Shown: one piece after another, positions 58,865-64,000 of the stretch
How positions within the stretch are numbered: position 1 is the first letter of the stretch
Layout of the letters: each line of letters begins with the position of its first letter
Assembly (NCBI RefSeq): GCF_947499265.1
Contig: NZ_CANMNK010000002.1
Span: 558,001-622,000 of the forward strand
Source of the DNA: an uncultured Roseobacter sp.
Lineage (GTDB): Bacteria; Pseudomonadota; Alphaproteobacteria; Rhodobacterales; Rhodobacteraceae
Length of the DNA stretch: 64,000 nt
Direction of reading: 5' to 3'
Notes under the pieces: generated by a model
The model's database searches: none
The model's input: the letters and a program-made list of their open reading frames with translations, nothing else
What the model was told of the DNA's origin: nothing
Position numbers and translations under genes: made by a program

Positions 58865-59340
58865 GATTTCACCAGAGCGGCCGTGGCGATACAGGCAATC
58901 CCTTCACCGCGCCCGGTGAACCCGAGCCGTTCTGAGGTGGTGGCCTTCACCGACACGCGTGCGGGATCAAGCCCCATGATATCGGCAACACAGCCCCGCA
59001 TCTTTTGCGCGTGCGGGCCGATCTTTGGGAATTCGCAGATTAGCGTGCAATCGACGTTGGAAATGTCAAAACCCATGCCATGCGCGAGGACCACGGCATG
59101 TTTTAAAAACACGTCGCTGGCGGCCCCTTTCCACTGCGGATCGCTTGGGGGGAAGTGCTGGCCGATGTCTCCCTCCGCCAGGGCACCGTAAATCGCATCG
59201 GTGATCGTGTGCAGCGCCACGTCGGCATCCGAATGCCCGACAAGCCCCTGATCATGCGGGATTTTCACGCCGCAGAGGATAACATGGTCGCCTGGCCCGA
59301 AGGCATGCACGTCAAATCCATTGCCAAGTCTAATGTCCAT
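58861..59340 (-). CDS. ispF: 2-C-methyl-D-erythritol 2,4-cyclodiphosphate synthase
   Basis: 159 aa. Motifs: [58 protein letters not shown], and [23 protein letters not shown]-pathway enzyme that forms the cyclic diphosphate. It is separate from ispD, though many alphaproteobacteria carry a fused IspDF; the two genes overlap by 11 bases here. Confidence 0.97.
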   Translation of the reverse strand: MDIRLGNGFDVHAFGPGDHVILCGVKIPHDQGLVGHSDADVALHTITDAIYGALAEGDIGQHFPPSDPQWKGAASDVFLKHAVVLAHGMGFDISNVDCTLICEFPKIGPHAQKMRGCVADIMGLDPARVSVKATTSERLGFTGRGEGIACIATAALVKS

Positions 59341-59995
59341 CGCTGGCCCTCAGGATGCGTTCTGCCCGCTCGAAGTCCTCGGGCAATGTGATTTTCAGAT
59401 TGTCCTCGCTGCCGCGCGTGATGGCAACCGTAAGACCCGCGCGACGGGCAAGGGCGACATCATCTGCGGCCCCATCCGGGAACGCCCGATGCGCCGCGAG
59501 AATGGCATCGAGATCGAACCCCTGAGGCGTCTGCGCGCGGTAGAGCGCGCTGCGGTCCACCGTCTCTGCCACGGCGCCGTTTTCACCGCGCCAAAGCGCA
59601 TCGACAACAGCGACCGCCGGGGCCGCCGCTGGCCCGGAGCGCAGCGCGTCGATGACGCCATCAATAACCGCACGTGATACACAGGGCCGCGCGGCATCAT
59701 GGATCAACACCTGATCACAGGCCCCCTCCAGAACCTGCAAGCCTGCCAGCACCGAAGCGCTGCGGGTCTCGCCCCCGGTGACAATTTCCGCAGGCGGCGT
59801 CGCAGGCCAGCAATCGGTAGCGATGTCATCGGCATGCAGCACCAGAACCAGACGCTCGATGCCCGGATGTGACGCGAATGCCTGCAGGGCGAATTGCGTG
59901 CTGGTTTGGCCCGCCAGGGGCCGCCATTGCTTGGGCGTGCCGCCGCCCGCGCGTGCGCCGCGACCTGCCGCAACGATGACCGCGCCAATTTTCAT
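59330..59995 (-). CDS. ispD: 2-C-methyl-D-erythritol 4-phosphate cytidylyltransferase
   Basis: 221 aa. [28 protein letters not shown] (nucleotide-binding N-terminus, quoted to key residues AAGxGxR and PKQ), [31 protein letters not shown] and [11 protein letters not shown]. Transfers CMP to MEP in the MEP pathway with dxr and ispF. First gene of the minus operon; divergent from dusB with 179 bases between. Confidence 0.95.
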   Translation of the reverse strand: MKIGAVIVAAGRGARAGGGTPKQWRPLAGQTSTQFALQAFASHPGIERLVLVLHADDIATDCWPATPPAEIVTGGETRSASVLAGLQVLEGACDQVLIHDAARPCVSRAVIDGVIDALRSGPAAAPAVAVVDALWRGENGAVAETVDRSALYRAQTPQGFDLDAILAAHRAFPDGAADDVALARRAGLTVAITRGSEDNLKITLPEDFERAERILRASDGH

Positions 59996-60174
59996 ATGCC
60001 TTGGGCCTTCTTCATATCCCGTGTCTAGGGCTTTGCAGAAGCGGAGGCAATTGGCGGGTGGGTGTGATTAAAAAATAGGCAGTGAGCCATTAGTCGTGAT
60101 CGCAAGAGCGCTGATATATTGAGAGAAACCTGCTACATTGATACACCAATGACACTTGCCTAAGGATTAAGCAT

Positions 60175-61158
60175 TTGCCCGCAGTTACCCCGCCATTCGA
60201 TCTGACGCCGCCGGTGATGCTGGCGCCCATGGCAGGAATCACCGATTTGCCGTTCCGGAATTTGGTCGCGTCCTTCGGCGCGGGTCTGGTGGTTTCGGAA
60301 ATGGTCGCAAGCCATGACATGTTGAATGCACGCCCCGGCAGCCGGGAGAAAGCGGAGCTGGGGTTGGGTCATGTGGGCACCGCGGTGCAACTGGCGGGTC
60401 GGGAAGCCGCCCCCATGGCGGAAGCTGCGCGGATGGTCGAAGGGCAGGGCGCACAGGTGATCGACATCAATATGGGGTGTCCGGCCAAGAAGGTGACACA
60501 GGGCTATTCCGGTTCTGCCCTGATGCGCACGCCCGATCATGCGCTGACCCTGATCGAGGCAGTGGTGAAGGCGGTTAAGATACCGGTGACGCTGAAAACC
60601 CGCCTGGGCTGGGATGACCGGATGCGCAATGCGCCGGAGATCGCGCGCCGGGCGGAGGCAGCCGGGATCACGATGATCACCATCCACGGACGGACGCGGT
60701 GCCAATTCTACAAGGGCGCCGCAGATTGGGCCGCTATCCATGAGGTGAAAAATGCAGTCGCGATTCCGGTGATCGCAAATGGCGACATTATCGACAGCAC
60801 ATCGGCCCGGCGGGCCATGGCGCTTTCGGGGGCCGATGGGATCATGGTGGGCCGCGGTGCGCGCGGCAAGCCATGGCTGTTGGCAGAGATCGCCCATAGG
60901 CTTTTTGGCACAGCAGCGCCAGGCATTCCGACCGGTGCCGATTTTGCGGCCATGGTGCAAGCGCATTACGAGGCGATGATCGCCTTTTACGGTCCGGAAT
61001 TGGGGCTGCGGGTGTCCCGCAAACATCTCGGCTGGTACATGGATACCTGCAAAACCCCGGATGATCTGCGGCGCGCCGTTCTGACGGGCGCGCGTGTTGA
61101 TAAGACGTTGTCGCTGATCGGGCAGGCCTGCATGCCCAGCGATTTGGTGGCTGCATGA
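60175..61158 (+). CDS. dusB: tRNA dihydrouridine synthase (NifR3/DusB family)
   Basis: 327 aa with a TTG start at 60175, supported by AAGGA 8 bases upstream. PVMLAPMAGITDLPFRNLV opens the FMN TIM barrel; INMGCPAKKVTQGYSGSALM holds the catalytic Cys; ITIHGRTRCQFYKG and GVMVGRGARGKPWL follow. It reduces uridines in tRNA. The old name nifR3 comes from its place before ntrB-ntrC in Rhodobacter, exactly as here; ntrB overlaps by 4 bases. Confidence 0.96.
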   Translation: MPAVTPPFDLTPPVMLAPMAGITDLPFRNLVASFGAGLVVSEMVASHDMLNARPGSREKAELGLGHVGTAVQLAGREAAPMAEAARMVEGQGAQVIDINMGCPAKKVTQGYSGSALMRTPDHALTLIEAVVKAVKIPVTLKTRLGWDDRMRNAPEIARRAEAAGITMITIHGRTRCQFYKGAADWAAIHEVKNAVAIPVIANGDIIDSTSARRAMALSGADGIMVGRGARGKPWLLAEIAHRLFGTAAPGIPTGADFAAMVQAHYEAMIAFYGPELGLRVSRKHLGWYMDTCKTPDDLRRAVLTGARVDKTLSLIGQACMPSDLVAA

Positions 61159-62231
61159 ACTCGGACCGCGCGATTTGGGCAAGCCTGCCGGTGCCAACGC
61201 TGATCATCGGACCGGATGACAAGATCGTCGACATCAATTCGGCTGCCGAAGGCTTTCTGAACGTCTCGGCCAAATCCGTGCGTGGCATTCCCGTCTGGGA
61301 TCAGATTGCGGTGAATGATCCGCTGGAGACCGCCTTCGTGCGGGCGCGCGATACCAACACGCCGCTTTTCGTGAACGATGTGGATGTGGGCAGCGGTCAG
61401 CGCGCGCCGATGCAATCCGATTTGCAGGTTGCACCCTTGGTTGGGCATTCCGAGCACATGATCCTGATGATCTCACCGCGCGAGCTGGCCGGGCGGATGA
61501 CGCAGAACCATTCGGTCAAATCGGCGGCCAAATCCGCGATTGGCATGGCCGAAATGCTGGCCCATGAGATCAAGAACCCGCTGGCGGGCATCACCGGGGC
61601 CGCCCAGTTGCTGAGCATGAACCTGGGCGCGGATGATCTGGAACTCACCGATCTGATCGTCGAGGAAAGCCGCCGGATCGTGAAGTTGCTGGGGCAGGTG
61701 GAGCAGTTTGGCAATCTCTCGATGCCGGATTTCCAACCGGTGAACGTGCATGACGTTCTGGACCGTGCGCGTCGGTCCGCGCTGCTCGGCTTTGGCGCGC
61801 ATATGAAGATCATCGAGGATTATGACCCCTCCCTGCCGCTGGCGTTGGGGGATCCTGATCAACTGCTGCAGGTGGTGTTGAACCTGTTGAAAAACGCCTC
61901 CGAGGCGACCGAAGGCGAGGCGGGCACCATCAGGCTGCACAGCTATTATGAGCATTCGTTTCGTCTGCGCCGGGCTGATGGGTCCGGTCAGTCACTGCCC
62001 CTGCAGATAGAGATCATCGATGACGGCCCGGGCCTGCCCGAAAGCATCAAGGGTGATGTGTTCGATCCGTTTGTATCGGGGCGTGAAAACGGAACGGGGC
62101 TCGGCCTCGCATTGGTGAGCAAGATCGTGTCGGACCACAGTGGCTGGATTTCAGTCACCTCTGTGCCCGGTAGAACAGTATTTCGGATTTCCCTGCCCCG
62201 CGCACCCAAAGGTGCGGCGCAAGACTTGTGA
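61155..62231 (+). CDS. ntrB: Nitrogen regulation histidine kinase NtrB
   Basis: 358 aa. PAS domain about 10-110 ([20 protein letters not shown]). H-box [20 protein letters not shown] with H137. N-box [12 protein letters not shown] [15 protein letters not shown]-boxes DDGPGLP and [10 protein letters not shown]. Cytosolic; phosphorylates NtrC under nitrogen limitation, controlled by PII. It overlaps dusB's stop (ATGA) and ends 13 bases before ntrC. Confidence 0.95.
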   Translation: MNSDRAIWASLPVPTLIIGPDDKIVDINSAAEGFLNVSAKSVRGIPVWDQIAVNDPLETAFVRARDTNTPLFVNDVDVGSGQRAPMQSDLQVAPLVGHSEHMILMISPRELAGRMTQNHSVKSAAKSAIGMAEMLAHEIKNPLAGITGAAQLLSMNLGADDLELTDLIVEESRRIVKLLGQVEQFGNLSMPDFQPVNVHDVLDRARRSALLGFGAHMKIIEDYDPSLPLALGDPDQLLQVVLNLLKNASEATEGEAGTIRLHSYYEHSFRLRRADGSGQSLPLQIEIIDDGPGLPESIKGDVFDPFVSGRENGTGLGLALVSKIVSDHSGWISVTSVPGRTVFRISLPRAPKGAAQDL

Positions 62232-62244
62232 AGGAGAGCTAACG

Positions 62245-63609
62245 ATGGACGGTACGGTATTGGTTGCAGATGACGACAGAACGATCAGGACCGTTCTGAC
62301 ACAGGCCCTGACGCGCGCCGGGTGCAAGGTACATGCGACCTCCAGCCTGACCACGCTGATGCGATGGGTGGGCGAGGGTAAAGGCGATGTCGTGATCTCT
62401 GACGTGATGATGCCTGATGGGAACGGTCTGGAGATGCTGCCCAAGATCGCGGATGACCGGCCCGGTCTGCCGGTGATCGTGATTTCAGCACAGAACACCA
62501 TCATGACCGCCATTCAGGCAGCAGAGGCGGAGGCCTATGACTACCTGCCCAAACCCTTCGACCTGCCGGACCTGATGAAGCGAACAGCGCGCGCGCTGGA
62601 AACACGACCGCAAAACCGACGGCTGCCCGAGGACGCCAATACCCGCCCTGACGAATTGCCTCTGGTAGGCCGTACGGCGGTGATGCAGGCGCTTTACCGG
62701 GTGGTGGCGCGGGTGATGAACACGGATCTGCCGGTGCTGATCTGGGGCGAATCCGGGACCGGGAAGTCCCTGATCGCGCGCGCCATCCACGATTTCTCGG
62801 ACCGGCGCAGTCTGCCCTTCATCACCGCCTCGATCGAAGAGCTGCAGGATCTTGAGGGGCCTGCGCGGCTGTTGGCGCGGGTGAAGGGGGGCACGCTTCT
62901 GGTCGAAGAGATCGCCGATCTCCCCGCTGAGTTGCAAGCGCGGCTGGTCCATATGATGGACACGCCCGGCGAATATTCCCCGCGGTTCCTCGCCACCAGC
63001 CAGTCGGATCTGAACGCCGCGATGGAGGCGGGGCAGATGCGCAAGGACCTCTATTACCGGCTGAGTGGTGCCACCCTAACCGTGCCGGCGCTGCGGGAGC
63101 GTGTCGATGACATTCCCATCCTTGCGGATCACTTTCTGGCCAAGGCGGAGGCGTCGGGGGCGGCGCCACGTGAATTGTCGCGGGAAGCTGCCGAGATTTT
63201 CCGCAACTACAGTTGGCCCGGCAACGTGCGCCAGCTGGAAAACGCGGTCCGTCGCCTGGGTCTGACCAGCCGCGCCGCCGAAATCTCCGCCAGTGAGGTG
63301 GAGCAGGTCCTGGGCGCGCAGCCGGATCTTGAACCGATGCGCGCCTCGGGAAACACCGAAAAGCTGGGCGCGTCAGTGGAGCGTCATTTGCGGCGCTACT
63401 TCGACCTGCACGGGAATATGCTGCCCCCAGCCGGGCTCTACGCGCGGATTTTGCGCGAAGTTGAGGGGCCACTGATCGAAATTGCGCTCGAAGCAACCGG
63501 CGGAAATCAGGCGAAATGCGCTGATTTGCTTGGAATAAATCGAAATACCCTGCGAAAAAAGATTACCGACCTCGATATTGAGGTGACACGGCGCCGAAAA
63601 TTGATGTAA
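62245..63609 (+). CDS. ntrC: Nitrogen regulator NtrC lacking the sigma-54 loop
   Basis: 454 aa from the ATG at 62245 (AAGGAG 8 bases upstream). Receiver with D53 ([10 protein letters not shown]). Central ATPase: Walker A GESGTGKS at 168-175 and the Walker-B-like [11 protein letters not shown] at 215. The spacing between them is about 20 residues shorter than in E. coli NtrC, and no GAFTGA loop occurs. C-terminal Fis-type [23 protein letters not shown]. Rhodobacter capsulatus NtrC, which also lacks this loop, activates sigma-70 RNA polymerase; the same is expected here. Confidence 0.95.
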   Translation: MDGTVLVADDDRTIRTVLTQALTRAGCKVHATSSLTTLMRWVGEGKGDVVISDVMMPDGNGLEMLPKIADDRPGLPVIVISAQNTIMTAIQAAEAEAYDYLPKPFDLPDLMKRTARALETRPQNRRLPEDANTRPDELPLVGRTAVMQALYRVVARVMNTDLPVLIWGESGTGKSLIARAIHDFSDRRSLPFITASIEELQDLEGPARLLARVKGGTLLVEEIADLPAELQARLVHMMDTPGEYSPRFLATSQSDLNAAMEAGQMRKDLYYRLSGATLTVPALRERVDDIPILADHFLAKAEASGAAPRELSREAAEIFRNYSWPGNVRQLENAVRRLGLTSRAAEISASEVEQVLGAQPDLEPMRASGNTEKLGASVERHLRRYFDLHGNMLPPAGLYARILREVEGPLIEIALEATGGNQAKCADLLGINRNTLRKKITDLDIEVTRRRKLM

Positions 63610-63710
63610 AACTGCCACACAAAGCGTGGCCGATTGGGGACACCCCTGCTCAGGACCACAAAATAGAGCGGTACGGTGCCTTGGCGCCACATCATAAGTG
63701 AGGGCATCGG

Positions 63711-64000
63711 GTGAACCCCCGTGTAGAAAGGTCACTATGGCTGCGGCTGGGGCGTTTGCGCCGGATGCGCCGCATGCGGAACTTCACAACCCTGGGCCTT
63801 GTCGTTCTGGGGCCGCTTTTGGCGCTTTCGACCTATCTCGTGCTCGGTCCGGTGGGGCAAGCGGGCAATACGCTCGGGCTGCGCCTGATCCTGCTTGCCG
63901 ATTTGGTCTATATCCTCGTTGTCGCCGCTCTTGTGCTGGCCCAGGTCGGGCGATTGATCGCGGCGCGGCGGGCAAAATCAGCCGGGTCCCGGCTGCACCT
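63711..64000 (+). CDS. ntrY: Nitrogen regulation sensor kinase NtrY, N-terminal part (runs off window)
   Basis: 97 codons from a GTG at 63711 (or the ATG at 63765) to the window end. It shows an arginine-rich start (RLGRLRRMRRM), then two membrane spans (TTLGLVVLGPLLALSTYLVL and LILLADLVYILVVAALVLAQ) and VGRLIAARR. This is the NtrY membrane domain; position right after ntrC supports it. The kinase domain lies outside the window. Confidence 0.8.
   Translation, partial: MNPRVERSLWLRLGRLRRMRRMRNFTTLGLVVLGPLLALSTYLVLGPVGQAGNTLGLRLILLADLVYILVVAALVLAQVGRLIAARRAKSAGSRLH

Overview
The window reads as a chromosomal segment of a marine alphaproteobacterium of the Roseobacter group (Rhodobacteraceae). 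Gene content supports this: CtrA next to SciP, a BamA-LpxA-LpxI-LpxB envelope cluster, an NtrC that lacks the sigma-54 contact loop, a small DUF1127 protein, a DUF6477/DUF6456 pair typical of this family, a Hint-domain secreted protein, a non-pyrrolysine MttB homologue and PPK2. The genus cannot be fixed from sequence reading alone. There are no rRNA or tRNA genes, CRISPR arrays, integrases or insertion sequences. It is mainly core chromosome with a few accessory genes.

Layout. 1-2.8 kb: a partial GNAT acetyltransferase, ssb, a lytic transglycosylase and two small hypothetical genes. 2.9-8.4 kb (minus): an AraC regulator followed by a peptide-type ABC importer with two permeases and one fused double ATPase, but no adjacent binding protein. 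8.5-21.7 kb: miaA, then a long codirectional envelope block pyrH-frr-uppS-cdsA-dxr-rseP-(43 aa peptide)-bamA-ompH-fabZ-lpxA-lpxI-lpxB, which couples isoprenoid, phospholipid, lipid A and outer membrane protein assembly. 21.8-28.8 kb: mnmA, then sciP-ctrA (cell-cycle control), ligA-recG (DNA metabolism) and a 42 aa membrane peptide. 29-35.5 kb: a soluble chemoreceptor, an IscU-like scaffold, hisI, gluQ, a methyltransferase, trmFO, a thioesterase and a Nudix hydrolase. 35.6-38.5 kb: DUF1127 divergent from a MocR regulator, then rplM-rpsI. 38.7-49 kb: Hint protein, TetR-PPK2, alpha/beta hydrolase-metA, an ATPase, two EamA exporters, a FadL-type porin and guaA. 49-53.7 kb: MttB homologue, DUF6477, DUF6456 and lipA. 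54-57.9 kb: diheme cytochrome c and cytochrome c', hpt, a COQ10/RatA protein and MmgE/PrpD. 57.9-64 kb: cinA, pgpA, ispF, ispD, dusB, ntrB, ntrC and the start of ntrY.

The most interesting material is intergenic. A repeat with core GGCCRRAAATATCC occurs three times upstream of unrelated genes, twice with a G/C hairpin. A triple operator-like repeat lies between DUF1127 and mocR. CtrA-like boxes of the same form lie upstream of ctrA and of the DUF6456 gene. A candidate small RNA ends in a strong terminator at about 28.95 kb, and a nested-hairpin element lies upstream of trmFO at about 34.3 kb. No complete new enzymatic or defence system is evident.

Starts were chosen by reading Shine-Dalgarno-like sequences, overlaps and family N-termini. 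Family assignments come from recognising motifs and gene context; no database search was run.
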